DNA of 56,689 nt from Kitasatospora aureofaciens (lineage in GTDB: Bacteria; Actinomycetota; Actinomycetes; Streptomycetales; Streptomycetaceae): positions 1 to 56,689 of the forward strand of contig NZ_JPRF03000046.1 in the NCBI RefSeq assembly GCF_001188955.3, written 5' to 3'. The notes beneath the pieces were generated by a model that searched no databases, was not told the origin of the DNA, and saw nothing but the letters and a program-made list of their open reading frames with translations. Shown piece by piece: positions 37,242 through 46,347 of this stretch; the stretch's first letter is position 1; the number at the start of each line of letters is the position of its first letter. Position numbers and translations under genes: made by a program.

Positions 37242-39797
37242 TCAGTCCGTCTTGATGCTCTCCAGGATGTCCAGCTTGGCCGCCCGGCGGGCCGGCCAGA
37301 TCGCGGCCACCAGGCCGACCAGCCCGGCCAGGCCCAGGAAGACCGCCAGCTGGCCGTACGGCAGGACGGTGGTCAGCCCGGCCAGGCTGGACTTCAGCGT
37401 CCCGTTGATCGCCCAGGCGATGAAGCAGCCGAGCAGCAGGCCGATCCCGGCGCCGAAGAGCGAGATCACCACCGACTCCAGCCGGACCATCCGCTTGATG
37501 CCGCTGCGGTCCAGGCCGATCGCCCGCAGCATCCCGATCTCGCGCTTGCGCTCGAAGACCGACATGGCCAGCGTGTTGATCACGCCGAGGACGGCGATCA
37601 GGACCGCCATGCCCAGCAGGCCGTACATCAGGTTCAGCGCGAAGGTGATGACCTGGCTGAAGTCGTCCCGGACGTCCTGCTTGGACTTGACCTCGATCAC
37701 CGGGTTGGCGCCGGTGGCGTCCTTGAGCGCCTGCTTGAGCTCGGGGGTGGCGCCGTTCTTGCCCCTGACCAGCACGTCGGCGACGTACGGCTTCGGGTCG
37801 TGCTTCGCGATCTCGCTGTTGGCCAGCAGGACCGGGCCGAGCATGCCGCCCTTCTCGTACACGCCGCCGACGGTGAGCGGGCCGGTGGAGCCGTCCGGGA
37901 AGGTGGCGGTCATCGTCGAGCCGGTGGCGACGTTGAACTTGGTGGCGACGTCCTGGTCCACCAGCAGCTGGCCCTTGCCGAGTGCGTCGGCGGAACCGCT
38001 GGTCAGCTTGATCTCGGCGAGCTGCTCGAAGGCGGCCGCGTCCAGGCCGCTGATCGCCTTCGAGGTGCCGTCGAGCTTCCAGTAGGCGGCGGTCATCGGC
38101 GAGGAGGCCGCCACGCCGGGGGCCTTGGCGATCTGGGCGGGCACCTGGCCGGACAGGTTCATGCCGTTGGCGGTCGAGACGATGTAGTCGGCCTTCATCG
38201 ACTTGGTGACGGCCCGGTCGATGGTGTCGCCGATCGAGGTGCCGAGCACCGTCAGACCGGTGACCAGGGTCAGCCCGATGGTGAGTGCGGCGGCGGTGGC
38301 GGCGGTGCGGCGCGGGTTGCGCACCGCGTTCTGCTGGGCGAGCTTGCCCGGGGTGCCGCCCAGGGCCCGCAGCAGCGGGCCGACCAGCGCGACCACCGGG
38401 CGGGAGAGCAGCGGCAGCAGGACGAACACGCCGATCAGGGCCAGGAAGGCACCCGCGCCGACCGGCAGCCGGCCGCTGTCGTTGCCGGTGGAGGCGCCGT
38501 AGCCGATCAGTGCCAGGCCGCCGCCGGCGAGCACCGAGCCGATGGTGTTGCGGACCACCAGGCTCTTCTGACTGGCCGGCTGGTCGCCGCTGCTCATCGC
38601 CGCCACCGGGGCGATCCGGGCGGCGCGCATGGCCGGCAGCAGGGCGGACAGGACCGTCACCAGGACGCCGACCACGAGGGTCGCCACGACGGTGAGCGGC
38701 TTGACCACCAGCGAGCCGTTCGGCATGTTCTCGTTCAGCGAGCCGATCAGGGACTGCATCCCGGCGCCGATCCCGATGCCCGCCAGCAGACCGGCCGTTG
38801 CGGAGACGACGCCGATCACCAGCGCCTCGATCAGCACCGAGCGGGTCACCTGCTTGCGGCTGGCGCCGATCGCCCGCAGCAGCGCGAGCTCCCTGGTGCG
38901 CTGGGCGACCAGCATGGTGAAGGTGTTGGCGATGATGAAGATGCCGACGAAGAGCGAGATGAAGGCGAAGACCAGCAGCATGGTGCGCATGCTGTCGGTG
39001 CCCTGGGTGATCTGCGCCTGCTCGTCGGCCTGCAGCTTGGTGCCGGTCTCGACGTCGAACTGGTGGCCGGTCACCTTGGGCTCGACCTGGGCGAGCAGCG
39101 CGTCCTGGGAGGTGCCGGGCTTGGCGGTGAGCACGATGCTGCTGTAGCGGCCCGGCTCCAGCAGCGTCTGCTGGGCGGTGGCCTTGTCGAACAGGGTGAG
39201 CGTGCCGCCGGTGTTCACCACCGGGTCGTCGGTGGTGAAGACGCCGGTGAGCTTGGCCTCGATCACCGGCCCGTTGGCGGCCACCCGCACGGTGTCGCCG
39301 ACCTTGTAACCCGCCTTGTCGGCGGTCCTGCGGTCGAGGGCGATCTCCTTGGCGTTCTTCGGGCCCTGGCCCTCGACCATCGGGTAGCGCGGGTCCCGGC
39401 CGTCCTGGCCGGGCGCGAAGTTGGCGCCCTTGGCGGACCAGACCTGGCCGATCAGGTCGCCCTTCTTGTCGGCGACCCCGGTGAAGCCGCCGGCCACGCC
39501 GCGGGCGCCGGCCGCGCCCGGCAGCGAGGCCAGCTGCTGGACGGTTTCGTCGGTGAGCGTGGCGGAGCCGCCCTCGCTCTTCTCCCTGGCGGAGGCCCTG
39601 GAGCCGGCCGAGCGGTCCACGACCTGGACGGCGATGTCCGAGTAGCTCTTGGAGTTGCTGTCCCGCAGGGCCTTGCCGAAGGTGTCGGAGAAGACCATGG
39701 TGCCGGCGACGAACGCCGTGCCGAGCATGACGGCCAGTGCCGTCATCAGCAGTCGGCCCTTGTGGGCCAGCACGTTGCGCAGTGCGGTGCGATACAT
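37242..39797 (-). CDS. FtsX-type ABC transporter permease (two-module)
   Basis: 851 residues. An N-terminal helix (ALRNVLAHKGRLLMTALAVM), a large extracytoplasmic domain, then helices in two FtsX modules (around LVFAFISLFVGIFIIANTFT with ALLRAIGASRKQVTRSVLIE, and the C-terminal VITFALNLMYGLLGMAVLIA with MLRAIGLDRSGIKRMVRLES). It belongs to the MacB/LolE-like class that moves or senses substrates at the membrane, often antimicrobial peptides, lipids or lipoproteins. It follows its ATPase gene by 45 bp, so they form an operon. Substrate not known. Confidence 0.93.
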   Translation of the reverse strand: MYRTALRNVLAHKGRLLMTALAVMLGTAFVAGTMVFSDTFGKALRDSNSKSYSDIAVQVVDRSAGSRASAREKSEGGSATLTDETVQQLASLPGAAGARGVAGGFTGVADKKGDLIGQVWSAKGANFAPGQDGRDPRYPMVEGQGPKNAKEIALDRRTADKAGYKVGDTVRVAANGPVIEAKLTGVFTTDDPVVNTGGTLTLFDKATAQQTLLEPGRYSSIVLTAKPGTSQDALLAQVEPKVTGHQFDVETGTKLQADEQAQITQGTDSMRTMLLVFAFISLFVGIFIIANTFTMLVAQRTRELALLRAIGASRKQVTRSVLIEALVIGVVSATAGLLAGIGIGAGMQSLIGSLNENMPNGSLVVKPLTVVATLVVGVLVTVLSALLPAMRAARIAPVAAMSSGDQPASQKSLVVRNTIGSVLAGGGLALIGYGASTGNDSGRLPVGAGAFLALIGVFVLLPLLSRPVVALVGPLLRALGGTPGKLAQQNAVRNPRRTAATAAALTIGLTLVTGLTVLGTSIGDTIDRAVTKSMKADYIVSTANGMNLSGQVPAQIAKAPGVAASSPMTAAYWKLDGTSKAISGLDAAAFEQLAEIKLTSGSADALGKGQLLVDQDVATKFNVATGSTMTATFPDGSTGPLTVGGVYEKGGMLGPVLLANSEIAKHDPKPYVADVLVRGKNGATPELKQALKDATGANPVIEVKSKQDVRDDFSQVITFALNLMYGLLGMAVLIAVLGVINTLAMSVFERKREIGMLRAIGLDRSGIKRMVRLESVVISLFGAGIGLLLGCFIAWAINGTLKSSLAGLTTVLPYGQLAVFLGLAGLVGLVAAIWPARRAAKLDILESIKTD

Positions 39798-39841
39798 GAG
39801 GTGTCCTGGGAATCGAGGGCGTCGGGCGTACGGGCCGGGTG

Positions 39842-40615
39842 TCAGCTGGTGCGGCCCTTGGCCTCGAAGCGGCGCATGCGGTCCAGGACGGTGTCGGCGG
39901 TCGGGGCGTGGAGTTCGTCGACGATGCGGCCGTCGGCGAGGAAGACGACGCGGTCGGCGTAGGAGGCGGCGACCGGGTCGTGGGTGACCATGACGACGGT
40001 CTGGCCGAGTTCGCGCACGGAGTTGCGCAGGAAGGAGAGGATCTCGGCGCCGGAGCGGGAGTCGAGGTTGCCGGTGGGTTCGTCGGCGAAGATGATGTCG
40101 GGCTTTCCGGCGAGGGCGCGGGCGCAGGCGACGCGCTGCTGCTGGCCGCCGGAGAGCTGGGAGGGGCGGTGGCCGAGGCGGCCGGACAGGCCGACGGTGT
40201 CGACGACGCGGTCGAGCCAGGCCTGGTCGGCCTTGCGGCCGGCGATGTCCATCGGCAGGGTGATGTTCTCCAGGGCGGTCAGGGTGGGGAGCAGGTTGAA
40301 GGCCTGGAAGATGAAGCCGATGTGGTCGCGGCGCAGCTGGGTGAGCTGCTTGTCCTTGAGGCCGACGAGTTCGGTGTCGCCGATGGTGGTGGAGCCGGAG
40401 GAGACGGTGTCCAGGCCGGCCATGCAGTGCATGAGGGTGGACTTGCCGGAGCCGGAGGGGCCCATGATGGCGGTGAACTCGCCCTGGGGGAAGGTCACGC
40501 TGACGTTGTCGAGGGCGACGACCCGGGTCTCCCCCTCCCCGTAGACCTTGTTCAGACCGGTGGCGCGGGCGGCCGCCAGGCCGGTGTGGACGGCGGTTGC
40601 GGTCGACGTGGTCAC
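39842..40615 (-). CDS. ABC transporter ATP-binding protein (MacB/LolD type)
   Basis: 257 residues. Walker A GPSGSGKST, Q-loop FQAFNLLPTLTALENI, signature LSGGQQQRVACARAL, Walker B IIFADEPTGNLDS, H-loop VMVTHD. The GTG at 40615 (VTTSTATAVH) has AAGGAG 9 nt upstream and is preferred to upstream alternatives. Energises the FtsX-type permease encoded next. The pair is divergent from bldA. Confidence 0.94.
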   Translation of the reverse strand: MTTSTATAVHTGLAAARATGLNKVYGEGETRVVALDNVSVTFPQGEFTAIMGPSGSGKSTLMHCMAGLDTVSSGSTTIGDTELVGLKDKQLTQLRRDHIGFIFQAFNLLPTLTALENITLPMDIAGRKADQAWLDRVVDTVGLSGRLGHRPSQLSGGQQQRVACARALAGKPDIIFADEPTGNLDSRSGAEILSFLRNSVRELGQTVVMVTHDPVAASYADRVVFLADGRIVDELHAPTADTVLDRMRRFEAKGRTS

Positions 40616-40897
40616 GGGGGTGCTCCTTGCTGGTTCGCGGATTCGTACCCCCATGCTCCGTTACGTGATCATGGTCCGGCGTCGCTCCGCCGGACGGTTG
40701 GCCCGACCGCCGCTGGGTGTAGGGAGGGGCGGCACCCTCCTCCTGCGGTATGACGGGAACCCTGAGGTCGGGCGCGGTGGCCGGGCGGTGGCCGGAATCA
40801 CCGTGCTTCGTGGCCGAATTCCGAACTGTTCGTCAGATGGCAAGGAAACATGACAACTTCCCGGGCCGGGAACATGCGAAAGAGTGATCCGGGCGAC
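40616..40897. other. Divergent promoter region between the ABC operon and bldA
   Basis: No gene seen. It should carry the ABC operon promoter (complement) and the upstream part of the bldA promoter. Confidence 0.4.
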
Positions 40898-40903
40898 TAC
40901 TCT
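40898..40903 (+). promoter_or_regulatory. -10 box of bldA
   Basis: TACTCT lies 20 bp before the mature tRNA 5' end, a plausible -10 element with a very short leader. Confidence 0.5.
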
Positions 40904-40922
40904 CAGGGGTGGTTCGCAGGAC

Positions 40923-41004
40923 GCCCGGATGGTGGAACGCAGACACGGGCAGCTTAAAACTGCTTGGCCGCGAGGCCGTGCCGGTTCGAGTCCGGCTCCG
41001 GGCA
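40923..41004 (+). tRNA. bldA: tRNA-Leu (UAA), the bldA tRNA
   Basis: Acceptor arms GCCCGGA (40923-40929) and TCCGGGC (40997-41003). The anticodon stem GGCAG/CTGCT encloses loop CTTAAAA, so the anticodon is TAA and it reads the rare leucine codon UUA. It has the long type II variable arm (TGGCCGCGAGGCCG) and T loop TTCGAGT. In Streptomyces this tRNA is bldA, which limits translation of UUA-containing developmental and antibiotic genes. CCA is not encoded. I found no in-frame TTA codon in the genes of this window. Confidence 0.95.
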
Positions 41005-41145
41005 CCGCAACGACCCGCGGGGGCGCCACCGGCGTCCCCGCCGGGAGTCGTTCACCGGATCCTCCTCGCGGCGTATCCCGAAATTTTTGCCAAGCCATTA
41101 CCCTGGTGCGCGGGCGGTGCAGTGCCGCCACGGAGGGAATGAGCA

Positions 41146-42012
41146 ATGAGAAGCAGCAACCCGGTCTTCTCGCGGGAGGGGTCGTTCACCCGCGAGCCCG
41201 GCTACGCGGGGTTCGGAACGAGCGGTCAGGCCGGGGGCCCGTACGGCAACCCCTACGCGGGGACGCAGTACGCGCAGCCCCAGGGGCAGGGCCCGCTGAC
41301 GGACGACCAGCTCCACCAGATGTACGGCGGTCCGTCGGCCGGCCCCGCGGCCACCGGGCGGATGACGCTCGACGACGTGGTCGCCCGCACCGCCATGACG
41401 CTGCTGACCGTGGTCGTGGCCGGCGCGGTGTCCTGGCTGACCCTGCCGTTCGAGAACTACGGCTTCGCGATCGGCGCCTCGCTGGTCGCCGCGATCGTCG
41501 GTCTGGTCGTCCAGTTCCGGGAGAAGATCAGCCCCGCCCTGGTGCTGGCCTACGCGGCGTTCCAGGGCTTCGCGCTGGGTGCGACCACCCACGTCCTCAA
41601 CACCATCTGGTCCGGCATCGCGATCCAGGCGGTCGTCGGCACGGCGGTGGTCTTCGGCGCGACGCTCTACGTCTACAAGAGCGGTCGGCTCCGGGTCGGC
41701 TCGAAGTACCGCCGGATCGGCCTGGCGATCGGCCTGGGCTTCTCGGGGCTGTTGCTGATCAACTGCATCGCCTGGGCGTTCGGTGGGGGCCTCAACACCT
41801 GGGGCGGCCCGCTGGGCTTCGGCATCGGCCTGCTCGGCGTCGCCATCGGCGCGTTCTACCTGACGCTGGACTTCAGTGAGGTCGAGGAGGCGATCGCCCG
41901 GGGTGCCCGGCAGGAGGAGGCCTGGCGCGCCGCCTTCGGGCTCACCTTCTCGCTGGTGTGGATCTACGTCGAGATGATGCGCCTCATCGCGAGCCTGCGC
42001 GGCGACGACTGA
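41146..42012 (+). CDS. Bax inhibitor-1/YccA family membrane protein
   Basis: 288 residues with GGAGGGA upstream of ATG 41146. After a Gly/Tyr/Gln-rich cytoplasmic N-terminus (GGPYGNPYAGTQYAQPQ) come about seven hydrophobic helices (TAMTLLTVVVAGAVSWLTL, ALVLAYAAFQGFALGATTHV, IGLAIGLGFSGLLLINCIAW, GLLGVAIGAFYLTLDFSEVE), with the family's EEAIARGARQEEAWRAAFG loop and final helix. Members are putative pH-gated calcium leak channels or stress proteins. Its role in actinomycetes is unknown. Confidence 0.92.
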   Translation: MRSSNPVFSREGSFTREPGYAGFGTSGQAGGPYGNPYAGTQYAQPQGQGPLTDDQLHQMYGGPSAGPAATGRMTLDDVVARTAMTLLTVVVAGAVSWLTLPFENYGFAIGASLVAAIVGLVVQFREKISPALVLAYAAFQGFALGATTHVLNTIWSGIAIQAVVGTAVVFGATLYVYKSGRLRVGSKYRRIGLAIGLGFSGLLLINCIAWAFGGGLNTWGGPLGFGIGLLGVAIGAFYLTLDFSEVEEAIARGARQEEAWRAAFGLTFSLVWIYVEMMRLIASLRGDD

Positions 42013-42035
42013 CGCCCACTCCCCGCCGTACCACT

Positions 42036-42076
42036 GCCGCCGGGCCCCGGAGCCGACCGCTCCGGGGCCCGGCGGC
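42036..42076 (+). terminator. Terminator of the Bax1-I gene
   Basis: A perfect 18-bp stem (GCCGCCGGGCCCCGGAGC / GCTCCGGGGCCCGGCGGC) with loop CGACC. Confidence 0.85.
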
Positions 42077-42085
42077 GTTTGTGGT

Positions 42086-42091
42086 TAGGCT
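42086..42091 (+). promoter_or_regulatory. -10 box of leaderless promoter
   Basis: TAGGCT, 7 nt before ATG 42099. It begins 10 bp after the preceding terminator. Confidence 0.6.
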
Positions 42092-42098
42092 CCTGTGC

Positions 42099-42467
42099 AT
42101 GCATGACGTACAGCCCCTGGTCGAAGCCGTCGACAAACTGGCGGATCGTTTCCGCTCGCTGCCGCAGAGCAAGTTGCTGGGCGCGGTGCCCGGGCACCCC
42201 TCGCGGGCGGCGGCCGCGCTGGCGCTGGCCCGGCGGCTGGCCGCGCTCGCGCTGGCGGCGGAGGGCGGGCCGGAGCGGGAGTTCCCGGACGCCGGGGCCT
42301 TCGCGGCGGGGGACCAGCTGGCCGTCGCGGGGCACGACCTGGCGGCCGCGCTGGCGGCCCTGCCGGAGGGCGCCGCGGTGGCGCTGCCGGACGGGCCGGC
42401 GGCGGCGGCCGAGGTGCTGGCCGGGGCGGTGGCCGCGGTGCGGGAGACCGCCGAGCTCTGCGCCTGA
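42099..42467 (+). CDS. Small Ala-rich conserved hypothetical protein
   Basis: 122 residues, mostly helical, no signal or membrane segment. It begins MHDVQPLVEAVDKLADRFRS and is very rich in Ala/Leu (RAAAALALARRLAALALAAE). I do not recognise a domain. The start follows a leaderless promoter. Convergent with the next gene, with a terminator between them. Confidence 0.65.
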   Translation: MHDVQPLVEAVDKLADRFRSLPQSKLLGAVPGHPSRAAAALALARRLAALALAAEGGPEREFPDAGAFAAGDQLAVAGHDLAAALAALPEGAAVALPDGPAAAAEVLAGAVAAVRETAELCA

Positions 42468-42540
42468 CCGAGCCTCGACGCCCCTGACCCCCGACGCGTT
42501 CGGGCCGGCGCGGGTAGGGGACGGCGCGGGCGCGGACACG

Positions 42541-42587
42541 CCGAAGGCCGGCCGGGTAACTAACCCCTTGGCCCGGCCGGCCTTCGG
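42541..42587. terminator. Bidirectional terminator
   Basis: CCGAAGGCCGGCCGGG pairs perfectly with CCCGGCCGGCCTTCGG across a 15-nt loop between convergent genes. Confidence 0.8.
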
Positions 42588-42610
42588 TCCCGCTGCTGGG
42601 TGAGGTGACG

Positions 42611-43552
42611 TCAGATGCTGGCGACCACCCGGTCCGCGAGCACGTAGACGGTTTCGTCGTCGGTGGAGAAGGTCAGCGAGTACGAGCCGGAGAAGCGCGA
42701 GCCGCCGAGCAGCCGGACGTGCTCACCGGCACGGACCGCGTCGATCAGCCGGTAGGCGGCCTCCCGGTCGCCCGGGGCCACGCACAGCGTGGTGCCGTCG
42801 GCGAAGGCGTACACGTCCAGGGTGCCCAGCGGGCCCGGGCGGACGTCGACCAGGGCGACGGCCTCCTCGGCAAGGGCGGCGAGCCGGGTGTCGGTCCACT
42901 CCCGGGAGGGCGACTGGCTCGGCACGAAGTCGGGGTGCGAGGGGTGGCGGCGCGGGTCGGGCACGGCGACCGGGGCGTCCTCCACGACCGGCTCGGCGTC
43001 CAGCAGTCCGGCCTCCAGGCCGGTGGCCAGCAGGTCGGCCTCGCGGCGGGCTCGGGCGTCCTTGGAAGGCTCGCCGACCGGGTGGCCGGGGCGCAGCGGG
43101 GCGCCGCCCTCGCCGCCGGGCTCGGCCGGGCCGGTGCCGCCCTCGCCGATCAGGTCCTCCAGCGCGGAGCGCAACGCCTCGCCGAACTCCGGGTCCATCG
43201 TCCCGGCGTTGTCGGCGGCATCCTGCGGGCCGGTGGGGCGGGGGAAGAACACCGGCCACTCGGCGGTGCCGGTGAAGGCACCGGTGAACGGGGAGTCGAA
43301 CAGTGGAGCGTCCTCGGCCGCGCGGGCCTCCTGCTCGGCCCAGAACGCCCGGGCCTCGGTGATCTCCCGCTCGCGGTCGGCGGCGAGCGCCTCGCCGACG
43401 GCCCGGCGTATCGCGGCCTCGTCCACCGGTGCGGGCACGGTCGGGGCCGCGGCCTGCGCGTCCAGCCGGCGGGAGATCCCGCGCAGGCGGAGCAGCACGG
43501 CGGACGACACGGTGATCAGGATCAGCAGCAGGATGGTGTAGACGACGCTCAC
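42611..43552 (-). CDS. Membrane-anchored protein, unknown function
   Basis: 313 residues. An N-terminal membrane helix (VVYTILLLILITVSSAVLLR, residues 3-22) is followed by a cytoplasmic-type hydrophilic region with a coiled segment (EALAADREREITEARAFWAE), a disordered Pro/Gly/Glu stretch, and a folded C-terminal domain (ALVDVRPGPLGTLDVYAFAD, VRLLGGSRFSGSYSLTFSTD). GTG start. No enzyme motif seen. Codon use is ordinary. Confidence 0.7.
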   Translation of the reverse strand: MSVVYTILLLILITVSSAVLLRLRGISRRLDAQAAAPTVPAPVDEAAIRRAVGEALAADREREITEARAFWAEQEARAAEDAPLFDSPFTGAFTGTAEWPVFFPRPTGPQDAADNAGTMDPEFGEALRSALEDLIGEGGTGPAEPGGEGGAPLRPGHPVGEPSKDARARREADLLATGLEAGLLDAEPVVEDAPVAVPDPRRHPSHPDFVPSQSPSREWTDTRLAALAEEAVALVDVRPGPLGTLDVYAFADGTTLCVAPGDREAAYRLIDAVRAGEHVRLLGGSRFSGSYSLTFSTDDETVYVLADRVVASI

Positions 43553-43747
43553 GGAACGTACTCCTAGCGCGGAGCGGAACGGGGTTACGTGTCCACACTG
43601 CCGTATGCGGGGCTGTTACCGCAGTGGCGAATGTCTAATTCGTCCGGGAGTTTCGCGCTTGTCCCCAAATTGTTAGGTAACACCCTTCTACGCAGTGGAG
43701 TTGATCCGCTCCGCAGTGTCGATTTCGGGACCGGAAATGACAGAGAA
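43553..43747. other. Intergenic region downstream of the thiolase terminator
   Basis: No gene seen. The promoter for the membrane-anchored protein (complement strand) must lie here. This stretch is less GC-rich than its surroundings. Confidence 0.4.
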
Positions 43748-43784
43748 GAGGGCCGGATCGACCTCTCGGTGTGATCCGGCCCTC
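43748..43784 (-). terminator. Thiolase gene terminator
   Basis: GAGGGCCGGATC pairs perfectly with GATCCGGCCCTC across a 13-nt loop, beyond the thiolase stop on the minus strand. Confidence 0.7.
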
Positions 43785-43840
43785 AATTACCCAGTGTCAC
43801 TCCAAACGGGTGGTCCAGACCCTTCGGGAGTGCGGGAGGG

Positions 43841-45061
43841 TCAGCTGAGGCGCTCGATGACCATGGCCATGCCCTGGCCGCCGCCGACACACATGGTCTC
43901 CAGACCGAACTGCTTGTCGTGCCACTGCAGGGAGTTGATCAGCGTGGTGGTGATCCGGGCGCCGGTCATGCCGAAGGGGTGGCCGACCGCGATGGCGCCG
44001 CCGTTGACGTTCAGCTTGTCCAGGTCGATGCCCAGGTCGCGGTAGGAGGGGATCACCTGGGCCGCGAAGGCCTCGTTGATCTCGACCAGGTCGATGTCGT
44101 CGATGGTCAGGCCGGCCCGCTTGAGCGCCTGCCGGGAGGCCTCGACCGGGCCGTAGCCCATGATCTCGGGGGACAGGCCGCTGACGCCGGTGGAGACCAC
44201 CCGGGCGAGCGGGGTGATGCCGAGCTCGCGGGCCTTGGTGTCGGACATGATGACCAGCGCGGCCGCGCCGTCGTTCAGCGGGCAGCAGTTGCCGGCGGTG
44301 ACGGTGCCGTCCGGGCGGAACACCGGCTTCAGGCCGGACACGCCCTCCAGGGTCACGCCGGCGCGCGGGCCGTCGTCGGTGCTGACCACGGTGCCGTCCG
44401 GCAGCGTGACCGGGGTGATCTCGCGCTCCCAGAAGCCGGCCTTGATGGCGGCCTCGGCGAGGTTCTGCGAGCGGACGCCGAACTCGTCCTGCTCGGCGCG
44501 GGTGATGCCCTTGAGCGCCGCGAGGTTCTCGGCGGTCTGGCCCATCGCGATGTAGGCGTCCGGCACCAGGCCGTCCTCGCGCGGGTCGTGCCACTCCCCG
44601 CCGCCCTCCTCGGCGCGCTTGGCGGTGCGGGCCTGGGCCTCGTCGAAGATCGGGTTCATGGTGCCCGGCAGGCCGTCCGAGGTGCCCTTGATGCTGCGCG
44701 AGACGGTCTCGACACCGGCCGAGACGAAGACGTCGCCCTCGCCGGCCCTGATCGCGTGCAGCGCCATCCGCGTGGTCTGCAGCGAGGAGGAGCAGTAGCG
44801 GGTGATGGTGGCGCCGGGCAGGTAGTCCATGCCCATCTGGACAGCCACGATGCGGGCCAGGTTGTGGCCCTGCTCGCCGCCGGGCAGGCCGCAGCCGAGC
44901 ATCAGGTCGTCGATCTGGCGCGGGTCGAGCTGCGGGACCTTGGCCAGGGCGGCCTGGATGATGTGGGCCGTCAGGTCGTCCGGGCGGACGTCCTTGAGCG
45001 AGCCCTTGAAGGCCCGGCCGATCGGCGAACGGGCGGCGCTGACGATGACGGCTTCGGGCAT
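43841..45061 (-). CDS. Acetyl-CoA C-acyltransferase (thiolase)
   Basis: 406 residues, start MPEAVIVSAARSPIGRAFKG with GAGGAG upstream. Nucleophile Cys in TITRYCSSSLQ (residue 90), the NEAFAAQ motif, GGAIAVGHPFGMTGARI (His base) and MCVGGGQGMAMVIE (second catalytic Cys) give a complete active site. It catalyses thiolytic cleavage in beta-oxidation or the reverse condensation. No partner beta-oxidation gene is adjacent. An inverted repeat just upstream suggests control by a TetR- or GntR-type fatty-acid regulator. Confidence 0.95.
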   Translation of the reverse strand: MPEAVIVSAARSPIGRAFKGSLKDVRPDDLTAHIIQAALAKVPQLDPRQIDDLMLGCGLPGGEQGHNLARIVAVQMGMDYLPGATITRYCSSSLQTTRMALHAIRAGEGDVFVSAGVETVSRSIKGTSDGLPGTMNPIFDEAQARTAKRAEEGGGEWHDPREDGLVPDAYIAMGQTAENLAALKGITRAEQDEFGVRSQNLAEAAIKAGFWEREITPVTLPDGTVVSTDDGPRAGVTLEGVSGLKPVFRPDGTVTAGNCCPLNDGAAALVIMSDTKARELGITPLARVVSTGVSGLSPEIMGYGPVEASRQALKRAGLTIDDIDLVEINEAFAAQVIPSYRDLGIDLDKLNVNGGAIAVGHPFGMTGARITTTLINSLQWHDKQFGLETMCVGGGQGMAMVIERLS

Positions 45062-45108
45062 TGCGGGCTCCTCGCTGAGTGACGGCGGACTTGGCGGTCC
45101 GGGAGGAA

Positions 45109-45126
45109 AGCTACCGGTTGGTAGCT
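45109..45126. promoter_or_regulatory. Inverted-repeat operator upstream of the thiolase gene
   Basis: AGCTACCGGTTGGTAGCT has perfect 7-bp arms around GGTT. It is 48 bp before the thiolase start and touches the stop codon of the SGNH hydrolase gene. TACC-N4-GGTA cores are typical of TetR-type sites; the regulator is not identifiable here. Confidence 0.6.
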
Positions 45127-46187
45127 CAACCGTCACCGGCCCCGGCGTGTGAGCTGGCCGACGTGTTCCCGGGGTCCGCGCCGGGTTCCGTCGGCGCCTC
45201 CGCGCCGACCCGCAGCCGGTGGCGCAGCAGGGCCCAGCGCCGGCCCGTGCCTTCCGCCTCCACGGCCGCCACCTCGGTGCCCGCCCGCCCGGCCGCCGCC
45301 GCGGCGGCCAGCGCGACCGGCAGCACCGACTCACCCGGAACGGCGGCGCTCGGCCGCTCCTCCTCCGGCCACAGGCCCAGCGCGGCGCACACCGAGGGCA
45401 GGACGGCCATCGCGGCGGTGGCGTAGCCCTGGGCGGAGGGGTGGTAGCGGTCGGCGGCGAACATCTCCGGGCGGGCGGCGAACTCCGGGCCGAGCAGCGA
45501 GCCCAGCGAGACGGTGCGGCCGCCCGCCTCCACCACCGCGATGGTCTGCGCGGCGGCCAGCTGGCGGCTCAGCCGCCGGGCCACCCAGCGCAGCGGCGGG
45601 CGCACCGGCTTGATCGTCCCGAGGTCCGGGCAGGTGCCGACCACCACCTCGCAGCCGTTCGCGCGCAGCGCGGCGACGGCCTCGCCGAGCTGCCGGACGG
45701 CGACCTGGGCGGGGCTGTGCCGGGTCACGTCGTTGGCCCCGATCATGATCACCGCGATGTCCGGGCGGTGTCGCAGGGCCTGCTCCAGCTGGCCGGGGAG
45801 GTCGGCGGAGCGGCCGCCGGACCGGGCCACGTTGACCAACCGCACCGGGCGCTCGGCCACCGAGGCCAGGCCGGCCGCCAGCAGCGCGCCCGGGGTCTCG
45901 CGGGCCCGGGCCACCCCGAGCCCGGCGCCCGTGGAGTCGCCGAGGACGGCCAGCACCAGCGGCGCCTGCGGGGCGGCGCAGCGGTCGGCGAAGGCCTCGC
46001 CGTAGACCCCGTCGGCCTTGGGCGGGACGGTCTCCAGGACGCCGATGGCCTGGATGGCGAGCTTGCTCTCGGTCAGCAGCAGGCCCACCAGGCCCACGCC
46101 GAGCAGGCCGAGGCCCCCGCCGCCGTACGCCGCGGCGGTGGCGATCCGGCGGGCCACCCGGGCCCGTGAGTCCTGTGCGCCTGGCAT
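45126..46187 (-). CDS. SGNH/GDSL hydrolase, membrane-anchored
   Basis: 353 residues. An N-terminal helix (TAAAYGGGGLGLLGVGLVGLLL) anchors or exports it. The catalytic blocks are LVLAVLGDSTGAG (block I Ser), IMIGANDVTRH (block III Asn), and DRYHPSAQGYA (Asp/His). It should be an esterase or lipase at the cell surface. ATG at 46187 has AAGGGGG upstream. The C-terminal region is Ala/Glu-rich. It lies upstream of the thiolase gene in the same direction, 64 bp apart, but the operator between them suggests separate control. Confidence 0.9.
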   Translation of the reverse strand: MPGAQDSRARVARRIATAAAYGGGGLGLLGVGLVGLLLTESKLAIQAIGVLETVPPKADGVYGEAFADRCAAPQAPLVLAVLGDSTGAGLGVARARETPGALLAAGLASVAERPVRLVNVARSGGRSADLPGQLEQALRHRPDIAVIMIGANDVTRHSPAQVAVRQLGEAVAALRANGCEVVVGTCPDLGTIKPVRPPLRWVARRLSRQLAAAQTIAVVEAGGRTVSLGSLLGPEFAARPEMFAADRYHPSAQGYATAAMAVLPSVCAALGLWPEEERPSAAVPGESVLPVALAAAAAAGRAGTEVAAVEAEGTGRRWALLRHRLRVGAEAPTEPGADPGNTSASSHAGAGDG

Positions 46188-46347
46188 CCGGCGCCCCCTT
46201 CGCGTCCTCGTGCCGTCCCCTCGAGGCACGGCAACGCCTGCACAGCGCTCTTACCCGGACCGGGGGTGGGACTACCGGCGGCACGGGCGGAGGTGGGCCA
46301 TTGGGGGCGGTGTGCCGGAGGGGAGCGCCGGGGTGCCACCCACGCCC

